A DNA stretch of 64,000 bases from Laccaria trichodermophora. Lineage: Eukaryota; Basidiomycota; Agaricomycetes; Agaricales; Hydnangiaceae. Below the pieces are notes generated by a model, which ran no database searches, was not told where the DNA came from, and was given only the letters and a program-made list of their open reading frames with translations. Position numbers and translations under genes: made by a program. Location: the NCBI GenBank assembly GCA_018417955.1, contig JACTVC010000001.1:3348001-3412000 (forward strand). The letters are read 5' to 3'. Of this stretch, positions 24,201 through 34,080 are shown in pieces (position 1 is the stretch's first letter; every line of letters starts with the position of its first letter).

Positions 24201-27097
24201 AAAGCAGTATTCTCCTCTGTCAAGAGCTTCATCATCAATGCAAATACTATAGATGACTGAGCTTCATTTTTGCCACTAGAATGTGCATGTGTGATCCAGT
24301 TTTCTGCAGCATAGTGTGCAAGAGGGTAGGTCACTCTCAGATTTATATCAAGTAGCTCAGATGTATTGACTTGCAAAAGATATGCCAGACAGATTTGAGA
24401 TATGACAGAGTGTGATAGCTCTTCATTGAAGCCAAAGTCTCTGATATGTGCCATTTGATGATTTTGAATATACTGAGACATAAGATATTCTTTGACAGAA
24501 AAGTGGGAGAGCTTGATAAAACCTGTTCAATAGTTAATACTCATTTCAAACTGGTATTATTGTAAAGCATACCATCTGATTTTATAACAAGACTAGAACA
24601 TATTTTCAAGACATCCTTAATATCTTGAAGTTCATTATCAGATTTATATTCTGGTCCATTCTCAGCACAAAGATCAACAGCAGCAGTTGTAGCCAGCTCT
24701 TCCAGTGTCAGTGGACAAACAGCAAAAGATAGCCACTGCAAAAGTGTTTTTGCATGACCATGATCTTTTTCATTGATCCCCAACAAGATTCTATCATAGG
24801 TTTTATCCAAACCTTGAGGTAGATCAGCTAACTGCTTTTTTAGGTCAGTCTTGGTCTGGCAGTTCTTGAACTCATTTAACTGTAATGCAACCCAGTGAAA
24901 GCTAAAATTGCAGTTAGTAATTATCCTGTCATTCAAACATTGATAATGAACACACATTCCATCAGCTTGTTCCAATAACCTTAACTTAATTAGCTCTTGA
25001 GTGTCAGAATTCCATTTTTTCAAGTCAGAGTCATTCTGAAGCTGATAGTCAAGATAGGCTACAAGATCATGATTCTCAGATTCCTCAACCAAGTCAAAAT
25101 AATGAGAAGACTTGAGCTTGTCCTCAATCTCCTGTTCTGGACGGCTAGTAACTATCAAGTGAAGCCCAAGATTTATATCTTTCTCCAAAATAACAGTCTG
25201 AATCCAGTTTAGAAGCTTTTCTCTCTCAGTACATTCATCAAGAGCATCAAGAATGATGAATGTTGAGCTAAAGCCACCAAGAATTCTTCCAAGAGTATTC
25301 TGCAGATCATCCAGAGTTGGCTCCTGATGGCCATTGCCACAGCAAGCATAAAGATCCACCAAGACTTTAGGTACTCTACCCTCACATTTGAGACTGAATT
25401 GCCAGATGAGTGATCGCATCAGTTTATCATGCAGCTGGAAATCCTTTTGTAAGTCTCTTCCATCAAAAAAGAAATATGCAGTAGCAGAATTGAATCTTTG
25501 AAGAAGATTGTGAATTATTGCTGAGCTGTGAAAAAAAAAATCAATATAATTTATAAAAATATTGCAACTCTCAACCTTAAAATGGTTTTCCCTGAGCCAG
25601 CTGGATAGACTGTCAACAACATATGAATTTTCAAATTATAACAAAAAATTCACATTTTCCTTTGATCCACAAAAATCCAGGCTGTTTCAGCCACCTATAA
25701 TATGTATTTCCATTCAAAAACCATAAGCAATTGCCAGGTTGCCTCTTCAGAATTCCATATGCAGCATTGTAATTCATAGACTCCATGGGTGGAGAAAGCC
25801 AATTGTAAATCTCCTTCACTGTAACAAAACATGAAATCAATCATACATTTCAAATAAGAGCCTGTAATAACAATACCCAGTTGTTCATCCCTAATTGTCT
25901 CAAGTGTGATTTGAATATTTGGGTCCAAATCTACAAGCCACAAATAATGATAAAATGAATATGATGCTTTTCTTACTACTTACCTTGATTGATGAGAATT
26001 CCAGATGCAGCATTGTAATTCATAGACTCCATGGGTGGAGAAAGCCAATTGCAAATCTGCTTCACTGTAATGAAAAATGAAATCAATCATACATTTGAAA
26101 TAAGAGCCTGTAATAACAATACCCAGTTGTTCATCCCTAATTGACTCAAGTGTGATATGAATATTTGGGTCCAAATCTACAGGCCACAAATAATGATAAA
26201 ATGAATATGATGCTTTTCTTACTACTTACCTTGATTGATGGTACCCATTAAAATGTAAGTTAAAGCAATAAAATGTGATGGTCCAAATATAACAAACCAT
26301 AGTTGGGGCCACTGTTCACATTTTGAGCTGAAATGATATTTATATGACCTTGAAACTAATTTGAGCAAGCCTGAATTATACTTATAAGAGTACTGACTGG
26401 CAGGCATCCCTTCTGCATTCAGAGAAGAGGTGGGTAAAGAGATACACAAGTTAGAACTTGGAGAATCTGAACAGTGTTATCAGAAAGAGAATATAGACAT
26501 TTGGAGCAATAATGAACCTGTCAAGATAGGAGAAAGGTCTTGCAAGGGGCCTTCAGCCTGATCAACTGCAAGATCAGAATTGGTGAGGCTCAATGACAAC
26601 TTTATACAGACAGGTTGTATCTCACAAGCAACAATCATTTCAGTATCCACTGACATCAACCCTGTATCCATAACAGAAGCAATCGATGGTGAAGTACGTG
26701 AGTAAGAACTCAGGAGGCCTATATCAGAGTTGTTGGTGATGAACAAAAGAGGTTTGGGGTGAATGCAAACCAGTGGGAAGAACGTGTTGCAAGCGCTCAA
26801 CCGCTCCCTCTGAGGAAACCCCAACCCGATAGCCTGCTTGACAAGTAATTTATGTTCACGATGTTCAGTTTGTGGAATACAGACACATAATATCTTACCT
26901 GTGATTGGCATGGCTGTATCCGTTGCGGGGATGGTCGGTGATGGAGTTATCAAGATAGGCGGCGCAGAGCTGGGGCGAGCTATACTAAGGCTAGCATTAG
27001 TGACATTTGCGGATTTGGGTATTGGCGAGTGTAATCTCGTCAATCCCTCATCCAGACTATAGGATTTGAGGAAAGGGTGATTGGTTGGGGTACTCAT
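21257..27097 (-). CDS. NLR-like receptor: NACHT, ankyrin repeats and C-terminal domain (NLR-1)
   Basis: STAND-type signalling ATPase of the fungal NLR class, linked in other fungi to non-self recognition and cell death. The first exon (27097-26899) starts MSTPTNHPFLKSYSLDEGL; the exons between 26836 and 26240 are uncertain. NACHT follows: RQPGNCLWFLN, WIKGK joined across an intron to SGSGKTIL (Walker A), FIILDALDECTERE (Walker B) and LHLIVTSRPEQEIE. A winged-helix region ends at GLDKTYDRILLGINEKD. The next exon (24522 to about 22102) carries SHFSVKEYLMSQYIQNHQ, 11 ankyrin repeats, an acidic low-complexity stretch and a C-terminal domain that continues in the last exon (about 22014-21257: YGSRITQGDSYGVVWWGFN). 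Introns are 45-60 bp and the frame is open throughout the recognised exons. It is convergent with the Rho-G/MFRGGPF unit. The N-terminal effector domain is not recognised. Confidence 0.8.
23035..24120 (-). repeat. Ankyrin repeat array of NLR-1 (99-bp units)
   Basis: One 30-residue repeat (YYAALAGLTEVSHHLLEMGA) and ten 33-residue repeats of the form [HE]YGTALQAAS...IAKLLIEKGADVNAQGG. At DNA level the 99-bp units are very similar to one another; variation concentrates in the segment after QAAS (YGGHEGI, AKGYEAI, YGSHKKI). Such homogenised repeats are known from fungal NLRs and evolve by unequal exchange. Confidence 0.85.
25748..26240 (-). repeat. Tandem duplicated exon block inside NLR-1
   Basis: Two adjoining copies of about 246 bp (25748-25993 and 25994-26240) each contain the exon encoding DLDPNIQITLETIRDEQL (first copy) or DLDPNIHITLESIRDEQL (second copy), its flanking introns and part of the next exon (the ACTCCATGGGTGGAGAAAGC block). 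NLR-2 has one copy (about 48950-49190). The outer copy's following exon is truncated, so it would probably be skipped or used as an alternative exon. Confidence 0.8.
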
Positions 27098-27412
27098 TGT
27101 AGACGACGAGATGGAAGTTAAGAGAAAGATGCGTGATCAGCCGCAGGCCTCTTGTTTTGGGTGTGGCTGTGCGAAAAAGACAACTCCGCGAGTACGACCA
27201 AGCCGACCCTAAACACACCTTTCCCTTCCCCCCACTCGCAAAATCTTTGGTGTCAAGTCGATGCTGTCTTCGTTCCGCCAGTTTTGATGGGGTTCGGCTT
27301 CCAGTCTCGAAGTACCCATGGATTCAACTCCGCCACGAACTCCCTCGTCGTCCAATGTTTCTCTGGGTCGTTTAGCCACTACTGACATCGCCTGACGATC
27401 CCTGCCTCTACG
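27098..27412. promoter_or_regulatory. Bidirectional promoter between NLR-1 and gene D
   Basis: 315 bp between the divergent ATGs of NLR-1 (27097, reverse) and gene D (27413, forward). The equivalent 363-bp region at 50091-50453 is closely similar (TTGTTTTGGGTGTGGCTGTG, GAAGTACCCATGGATTCAA and TCCCTCGTCGTCCAATGTTT in both), so both genes probably share control elements. No specific factor site is claimed. Confidence 0.5.
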
Positions 27413-28672
27413 ATGGACGCTTTCGTAAACAGGTATGGAGATAGGGAGAGGGAGTAGCTGTTGACATCCAAATGATGCGCGAAGAGTTAGTACATGGGTC
27501 GTCAAGAACCTCGGATCTGTGGGCCAAAGGGCTTCATCGCAAAGATCTCCAAGTGAGTTCCTCCTTCCCTTAGATTTACTCCCCTTTCTACCTTACCCCA
27601 TTTTCCCCTTCTGTGCCGCAAAAAAACTTCCCCCCTCTTCCGCATGCCCCCAGTAGTCTCATATACTGATAGTTCTCTCACAGTTCCGGCAGCGCCGTGC
27701 TTCTAATGCGTACAAGACCGCAAACCACAGACTTCCATTGGTACGACAATTGAAATTTTGAAATTGCGATGTTTACTGGATGCTTACGGTGTAAACAGGC
27801 TTGGGATCGACTTCTTGCTATTCCATCTTCGGACTACCCGGCAACCCGCTCGACTTGCATTGACGGAGGAGACTTCGTTTGTTGATCGTTAGTATCTCTT
27901 TCTTACAAGTCGACAACGCCCGCACTAAACGGCTTTTCCATTGCAGACCTGGCTGGCTTCTTCAACGATGCCCAGCTCGACGACGCTAGTACAGTCTCGA
28001 AAAGCTCCACAAATGCTAGGTTGCTGTCGTCCTCCTGATCATAAGGCTTTGGTAAGTTATCGCCCTTGCGTTACATATCCATTCGTACCCTTCTCCCTTT
28101 CTCGGATTCTGAATTCTTTGCCACCTCCCCACCCCGATGGCCATACCGTCTTCCCTAGGTCCACCATGGTCCGCACGACCCGGCCACTTGTATCCCTTCG
28201 TGCACCAACTCACGAAGGAAACATTGCCATGGCTTAAACCTTCCAACGAACTTGCCTCCATACCGAGCTCGCTGATCCAACATCAACTTTTGCGAGTGAC
28301 CCCAGGCGAACGATCAGACGATCGTTACGCCCAGCTGTGCGGCTATTCGGACATTCTCCCCTGCCAAACCATGCTTAATACTCAGAGCTTCTCAGTGGTC
28401 CAATTTCTGCCCGTAATACGAGCAATTGCTGTCTCTGAACTCAGCGCCCACACCGCGTAGATTCTCCGTCAATGTACCATTTGTCGAACGCGCTACTCAG
28501 TTCATGTTTACTTGACACCAGTCGTCATCATCATAAAGCATGGTGAAACTTGTGAAAGTAGGAAGTATCAGCAAGCGCTTGTGCCAGTTCTGGCGCAACA
28601 AGACAAACTACACAAAGCCGGTCTGGGTAGCGTTATGATCATACCTCATCGCTCAGTTGCAAGTAACATAGT
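27413..28672 (+). CDS. Hypothetical gene D, copy 1 (divergent from NLR-1)
   Basis: Short first exon MDAFVN (27413-27432), then RTSDLWAKGLHRKDLQ (exon ending 27553 at GTGAGT), FRQRRASNAYKTANHRLPL (27684-27740, donor GTACGA), AWDRLLAIPSSDYPATRST with GGDFV (27799 on), and DLAGFFNDAQLDDASTVSKS with STNARLL (27946 on). This exon series, with short introns and matching phases, looks like a real helical protein. Beyond 28036 both copies have a stop (TGA) and only uncertain further exons, for example HTVFPRSTMVRTTRPLVSLR near 28143. I do not recognise the family. It may be a full short gene or already 3'-degraded. Confidence 0.45.
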
Positions 28673-28688
28673 CCTCGGCTTTGCCGAC

Positions 28689-30002
28689 GTTGAGCCCCAG
28701 TGAAAACCTGCTCTGGGGGGGTCTGGAAATATCCGTGAGAAGCCGGCTTAAGCTGGACCTCCAGAAATCGCTGGCTGAAGCCAGTTTTTGTCCGCTTTCC
28801 AGAAAATATCTGGCTCACACTGGAGGGTTAGAAGATGGTTCGTTTTAGGTTTTGGTCAAATTTCCGACTGCTTCTGGCCTTGACTGGGATATTCTGGGGT
28901 AGACCGTTGTGGGCTGGAAAAATCTATAATTATATTCTACCCTATTGTACACAATATAATCTGGCCCCTTCTGGCCTCAATCTGGCGATATCCGTGTTCT
29001 ACCTGACCATACCCGCATCCCCGATCCACCTGTGCTCTCAATCCTGCTTCGGTAGCCGTATACCCCAGCTCTAGTCGCATATCCCAGCTCCTCCAGCCTG
29101 TGTTGCAAGCCGTCGTCTCCTAGCAGCCCCGGTGGGAAAACACGGCCCTCAGGCCTCTTCGTGCTAAATATCGCATCGAGATTAGACAAGAGCAAAGGGA
29201 GACACGATTGAACACACCTGATTGCGTGATAGTCTGATGAACGACATGTAAAAACTCGGCCTTCCAAATCCGAGGTCGCGGCGCGTCGCCCATCCCAACT
29301 TGAGCTAGCTTGAGAAAAGATGGTGAGTCGCGTCGTGGAAATGCGTAAGAATGGGGATGGCGAATCCACGCACCGCTCCTACAATCAATGTTGCGCTGCC
29401 CAGGTGGTGGCGCAAAGCATTCCCAAGCACTGTCAGCAACAAACGAGGCACTTGAGGCGCATACATACACTCACCAGGTACAAACGGTATTGCTCGGGAA
29501 CCGCGTAAATCAAGCTCCACTCTCAGCCATAGGAATTCCCCGAGTCGAGCGCTACACAAACGGGAATGCCGTCGCGTCAAGCATGGGAAGAGGATGGGGA
29601 CGTCGTGGCATGTGGGGAGGAGATGGTGGTGGGGGAAGGAAGAGAGTGGCGACGACTTCAGAGCATTATTTGTTGCTTAGGTAAAGCTTTCCCAACGCAG
29701 AGCAGAAGGAAGCGCTCAGTAGGATAAACCTGCCGCTTGGACGTTGCTTCGACATTTGCTTAGAGAGAAAAAAATGGAGAACGATGACTTAGAAATTTTG
29801 TAATTGACTTGAGTGACTCAAGTCAATTACAAAATTTCTAAGTCCGGAACATCCAGATATCTACGGTAGCGCCCAGAAAGAATAGTTACATTGAAGTTGC
29901 CTCGGACCAACTTCGGACTATCCCGGACAACGACGGCTGACGCCAGCAACTTGGCCGTTTTCTCCAGAAACCTCCAGAGCAGGTTTTCACTGGGGTTGAG
30001 CC
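28689..30002. mobile_element. Non-autonomous TIR element, hAT-like, 1.3 kb
   Basis: Ends CCAGTGAAAACCTGCTCTGG (from 28697) and, reversed, the same 20 bases plus one extra C at the tip (to 29994). The inverted repeat continues less perfectly (GGGGTCTGGA against AGGTTTCTGGA). GTTGAGCC flanks both sides (28689-28696, 29995-30002), an 8-bp TSD that fits hAT. In block 4 the same locus (about 56650) has no insertion. No transposase is seen; the frames at 28977-29369 and 29120-29470 lack recognisable motifs. Confidence 0.75.
29786..29844. repeat. Perfect 59-nt palindrome
   Basis: Two 29-nt arms starting GACTTAGAAATTTTGTAATT are exact reverse complements around a single central base (29815). The arms are A/T rich and lie inside the TIR element at 28697-29994. 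They could be a tiny foldback element, or two copies of a terminal repeat joined head to head. Confidence 0.9.
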
Positions 30003-30009
30003 TTGAGAA

Positions 30010-30480
30010 TCGCGTGAATGTTGATGTCATTTCAGTTATCCGCACCCCAAACCTATCCTCGATTGTTGTAAGTACCAACCCAACACATCTGAAGCAACCT
30101 ATTGCCCCTCCATCGAAGTCGTACTTCGCCTGAGAAGAGACAAGGACCCTCCGATGAGTTTGGTGTTTCTCATCCTAGACTTTTGACTTCAGTAGTTCGG
30201 CATACTTAGGGTGTAAAACTATTGTGAAAGAAGGAAGGTGTCAGTGACTTGACGCTGACGTCTAAGTAATCCCAACTTACAAGAGCCCCATCACATTCTT
30301 ATCTTTTCGATTGCAGGAGGCCGCTGGGATGGTTATTCCGTTTTAGGATTGTCGGACAATCACACCGAGCTACTTGTAGTAACACGGCAAGCCCAGGCTG
30401 CAGCCTGTATATGTAGGAATCACGCGAGGACTTATGACAGTATATACATACCTTCCTCTTCTGCTTAAGGAAGTTGATAG
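30010..30480. other. Spacer downstream of gene D, shared with block 4
   Basis: It aligns with 56670-57190: AATCGCGTGAATGTTGATGT, then TTGACTTCAGTAGTTCGGCATA, then AAGAGCCCCATC. The shared order and similar intron-like segments may represent more exons of gene D, but the frames do not agree between copies. I cannot support a CDS. Confidence 0.35.
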
Positions 30481-31235
30481 TGCCAAGAGTCGGGAATGCG
30501 GGATATAGCAGCAGCTACAGATGAAGAGCTGGGTTTACGGCAGCATGCTTGACCATAAGTGATTGGAAGCGGGATATATGCGGCCTTCGTCCGTGTCATG
30601 TTTTTGAGAAAGCAGAGAAGGCGTGTTCAATGAGGTAGAGGTAGGTGTCTGGGAAATCTCGCAGCACGAAGAGAAGGTTGCGAGGATTAAATGTGTGGGA
30701 AGAGGATAACGACAGCTGTGTTCGTTGCTCAGAGGAGGAATGGAAGCAGAAGTGGACTGGCAAATCCACTTTTGAGAGGGGCTATAGCTCGCTCGTACGA
30801 ACGGCGCACTGTCCTCTGCAGGAAGTCTCCTATGCACCTGATCCTCAGTCAACAAGTAAACACGTCATCGCCGAGTCCAAGGTAATCCTAAATCACAGCC
30901 CAAAGCCCTCCCAGTTGGTGGTCACGTCGAGTTGCAAGCGAGCGGATTTTTCAATTCTAAGCTCGTATGGGAATAGTTAAATGAAAGGGTATGTGTCGTT
31001 GTCCGAGAGGAGGGAGCCTATGCAACCTCTGTCTGCCAAGATATTCCGAAGGCGCCGATGGACATAGACCTGGCAGCGGGGTATTCTGAGGTTGTTATAT
31101 GCGCGAGTCATCGATATGGATTCGTTGAAGTCCGACGTCCTTGATTGTAAGCTTATAGCCGGTCACCGTGAGGAGGTGATCAGATACACAGACTTCGACT
31201 TCGCTTGGCCAATTGACCCAAGAGGCTAGACTGGA
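30480..31235 (-). pseudogene. Hypothetical gene Y, copy 1
   Basis: Reverse-strand protein-like segments occur in three copies in the window (here, 57230-57700 and 61100-61600). Read from the right: YKLTIKDVGLQRIHIDDSRI (about 31165-31106), YNNLRIPRCQVYVHRRLRNI then LLSDNDTYPFI (about 31100-30980), then LQLDVTTNWEGFG (about 30935-30900), and near 30650 a LLFVLRDFPDTYLYLIE stretch. A stop after YPFI and frame changes break this copy. The family is not recognised. The three-fold conservation argues for a real ancestral gene. Confidence 0.35.
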
Positions 31236-31399
31236 AACAGGCTTAGACCCCAGAAAAAGAGAGGAGAAAGCACCAATTCACCCGAGATGATCTCTAGTCG
31301 CGTATCATTTGGAGGCTGAGTCGGAGCGTATTTACACTGGTGCGCGTGGCACAAAAAACACTGCAACAATAGATCAGCCTTCTGGAGTTGCGACTATGA

Positions 31400-32055
31400 G
31401 ATGTAAGTCACTGACAAGCCAACATCATGGTATCCTTGCCAAATCAAGCTTTTTATCTGCCCCATCCAGTCATAGCCAGCTGGGGCAAAAAGGTTTCAAA
31501 GGGGGTGATGGGAAACCGCAGGTACATCTTGCCAGCAGCCAAGTTCAAATTTCAAATCCAAGGACGATAGTCCCCGCGTGGTTGTATCTCTTTGTATCTA
31601 GGGTCGTTCGAAATGGAGGATGGTGAGGCAATGGTGAGGATGCTCGATGCCGAGCGGGAAGGCTTGACGCTACGTCACGGTGGAGATAGTAACAACTCAT
31701 GAAGGTGTCTGTTGACGAGCATCAAGCCAACTAGTAGCGCAAAACCGGTGAGAAAACGGTGTAGCCTGGCTTCATCCCCCCCGCAAACTGAAAAATTCCA
31801 TCTGTGGGCTTGAACCTGCTTGAACAAACGCAAATGAAAAGAACAATGATCCAAAAATACATCGCTTCGTGGTCACTGCTGTCACTGCAACTCTGGCCCT
31901 GACCCGTCTTTGGTCACCGCTGCGAAACACTTTCAACATCCCCATACAAATTGCGCTCTTCTTGACCCTTCTCCGGGCGTTCAGCCGTTCCCAGATCTCA
32001 ATATAAGCACTTTCTTCCACATACATGTGCGCGCTTGAACTGCAAGGTAGGCTCA
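31400..32055. other. Conserved X-M spacer, block 4 copy, left of the gypsy insertion
   Basis: It matches 5940-7330 and 14280-15260 in pieces (ATCTGCCCCATCCAGTCAT, GGTTTCAAAG, GCGGGAAGGCTTGACGCTA, TTCCACATACATGTGCGCGC) but lacks gene X. It ends in the target site GCTCA of the gypsy element. The right half of the same locus resumes at 42337. No gene is seen. Confidence 0.45.
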
Positions 32056-32456
32056 TGTAACGGATGTGACGCATCCGTCACTCTCTCCTTATCTAATCTA
32101 ACTAGTCGGACTCTTTACCCTCTCCCCTTTTCTCCTTTCAAGACGATTACGCGTCCTTCAAGCGCTGACGCGTACTCTTTCGCTTACGCGTCCCCCTCTG
32201 TGACGCGTACACATTCCTTAGTTCACCTCTTCCACGCTCCCTAGCCAATCAGAGTCTTTCTATTTCCTTAACATGGCCTTGGCCATCCCCATTCCTTTGC
32301 GACCCTCTTTACGTAACCCTTAGTATAAAAAGACCCAATGTATCTAGCTAGACTCTCAGTGAATTTAGTCGCTAAAACGGTCTATCTTCGCTACCCTCAG
32401 TGTATCAAAACCCTCCTCTGTTACTCTCCAGTCACAGCGGTCACGCTTTTGCTACA
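32056..32456 (+). repeat. 5' LTR of the gypsy element
   Basis: It begins TGTAACGGATGTGACG and ends TTTTGCTACA, with the usual TG...CA ends. A TATAAAAA box is at 32324-32331. Four ACGCGT hexamers lie at 32149, 32168, 32186 and 32203. Confidence 0.95.
32149..32208. promoter_or_regulatory. Cluster of four ACGCGT (MCB-like) sites in the LTR
   Basis: ACGCGT occurs four times in 60 bp with start-to-start spacing of 19, 18 and 17 bp, about 120 bp upstream of the TATA box. ACGCGT is the MluI cell-cycle box bound by MBF-type factors (Mbp1/Swi6, Res1/Cdc10) in ascomycete yeasts. That the site works this way in this fungus is inference. Confidence 0.5.
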
Positions 32457-32537
32457 TATTTTTTGACCCGACAACTCGACTCTTAAAAAACCGACTCTAC
32501 TCGTCTACCCCTTGCCCGTCGACAGGACCACTTCGGA

Positions 32538-33593
32538 TTGATCACCCGGACCTTCCGTTCACTGGCAACACAAACAAAACCCCTGCTTAAAAACAATTCT
32601 CTCTCTATGTCTAATCATTACTCGCTTCGAACTCGCCCCTCCCGCGCTGGCTTAGCTATCCAGCAAGGTATGGTCCGAACCCCCAGAAAAGTTGCTGATA
32701 TACTCGGTTCACAGATTCAGCCAGGCACGGCCTTATCGGCTACGCCTCAGGTTCACGCGTCGGACAATCGTCTGACCGAGGAATTGACGCAAATGACGCG
32801 CTCTTACAGCGACGTCGTTGCCTCTCGACCTCCCTCACCAGTGTCTGCCACTGAGGGAGAAGCACCCTCGGGTGAGGCTGAAGCTCTTGCACGTTATGCG
32901 AGGGCGGAGGAAACTTTAGTCAATACAACTGAAGTCGTTAGTCAACACAATACCAAAAATATTGTACAAACTGACAGTGAGATTCACAAAAGCGATACCT
33001 CCTCGCTTAGTGAAGTAAGCGAAGCGGATGATAATAAAAATCCGTGGACCACGGTGGTCCTCCGGCGCTCCAGGAGCCTGGATTCACTTAAGAAGGACAC
33101 TAAGACTACTAAGAAAGTCAAAGTAGTTCCTAACCGAGTTAACAAGTTAACCACAGAACAAGACACTGTAGTTAACCAGGCCGAAAAGCAACTTACAAAT
33201 GCTCAGAAAGAACAGCTCTCACGTCGTTATGAGAAAGTTCAGAACCCCCCAACGCCGCGTGAAAGATCTGAATCGCGCGGCGAAGGACCTTCCACCCTAA
33301 AAGGGAAAGGCGCTGACCCCCGTAATTGGGGAGGCGCGCAACTCAGTGATTCCGATCTGGATGTTGAGGCCCAACGCGCAGCTTTGGAATCCTTCACCAA
33401 TAAGCGTGATAAAAATCTGGATTACAGCAGTTCAGATGAAGACCAGCCTGAAAAGATGGGGACCACTCACCAGAGAAACAGAAAACTCTCGCGAGCCCCA
33501 TCAGGCAAAACTCTGGACCGAGCGTCGATCGTTCCAGCCCCGAAGGTGGATGCCAAACGTAATGCCCAGCTGATTAAAGCAGCTCGGACGAAT
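32538..33593 (+). CDS. Gypsy gag, N-terminal part (5' of the MITE)
   Basis: Open frame of 352 codons up to the MITE insertion. It is Ser/Lys/Glu rich and probably disordered: TRSYSDVVASRPPSPVSATE, SSLSEVSEADDNKNPWTTVV and PREERSESRGEGPSTLKG-like stretches. No domain is recognised. The frame continues exactly into the gag ORF at 34081 if the MITE and one copy of its AAT target duplication are ignored, so this is the N-terminal arm of a longer Gag (or Gag-Pol), not a separate gene. The first Met could be 32538 or an internal one. Confidence 0.65.
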
Positions 33594-34080
33594 CACTTGA
33601 GACAGCGACGAATATGTAGGGCTACATATGTATAAACATATGCTCTCAAAACTGTGGAATACGCTAAAATCCCTTTCGTCCTGGTATATTTACTCCCAAT
33701 TTCTAAGTTTGGTGATGGAATTGTACATCCATCATATGCATAAAACAAACTTACAATAAAAAAAGGGATCAGATCCAAAAAATGAACAATTAAATATGAT
33801 CTGAGCTCATATTTAGAATACGCCAAAATCTTGGCCCAGGAAGTTCAGCAAATTCTAAATATGAATTTAGATCATATTTATTCAATCATTTTTTGTATCT
33901 GATCCTTTTTTTAATTGTAAGTTTGTTTTATGCATATGTTGGATACACAATTCCATCACCAAACTTAGAAAATGAGAGCAAATATGTTAGGGGAACACTG
34001 GATTTTGTCTATTCTCCAGTTTTTAGTGCTTATGTTTACACCTATGTGGCCCTTCATATCCGTCGCTGCCTGAAGTGAAT
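33591..34080. mobile_element. Foldback MITE, CACTA-like ends, inside gag
   Basis: A 484-bp element (33594-34077) made of two inverted arms of roughly 230 bp. The left end is CACTTGAGACAGCGACGAAT and the right end, reversed, CACTTCAGGCAGCGACGGAT. Because of the symmetry the same peptide (AYVYTYVALHIRRCLK) can be read from both strands. AAT flanks it on both sides (33591-33593, 34078-34080). A 3-bp TSD and CACT tips suggest a CACTA/EnSpm-derived MITE. The insertion of 487 bp shifts the gag frame. Confidence 0.85.

Noticed and set aside
29388..29684. 98-codon forward ORF with RGWGRRGMWGGDGGGG tail
   Set aside because: No second copy, no domain, lies inside a non-autonomous TIR element; low-complexity G-rich sequence explains it.
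32456..32480. tRNA-derived primer-binding site right after the gypsy 5' LTR
   Set aside because: TATTTTTTGACCCGACAAC does not clearly match the 3' end of a tRNA that I can name; left unassigned.
33593..33826. Membrane-like small protein (AYVYTYVALHIRRC) on the reverse strand, and its twin at 33893-34078
   Set aside because: Same peptide from both arms of a foldback MITE; noncoding symmetry effect.
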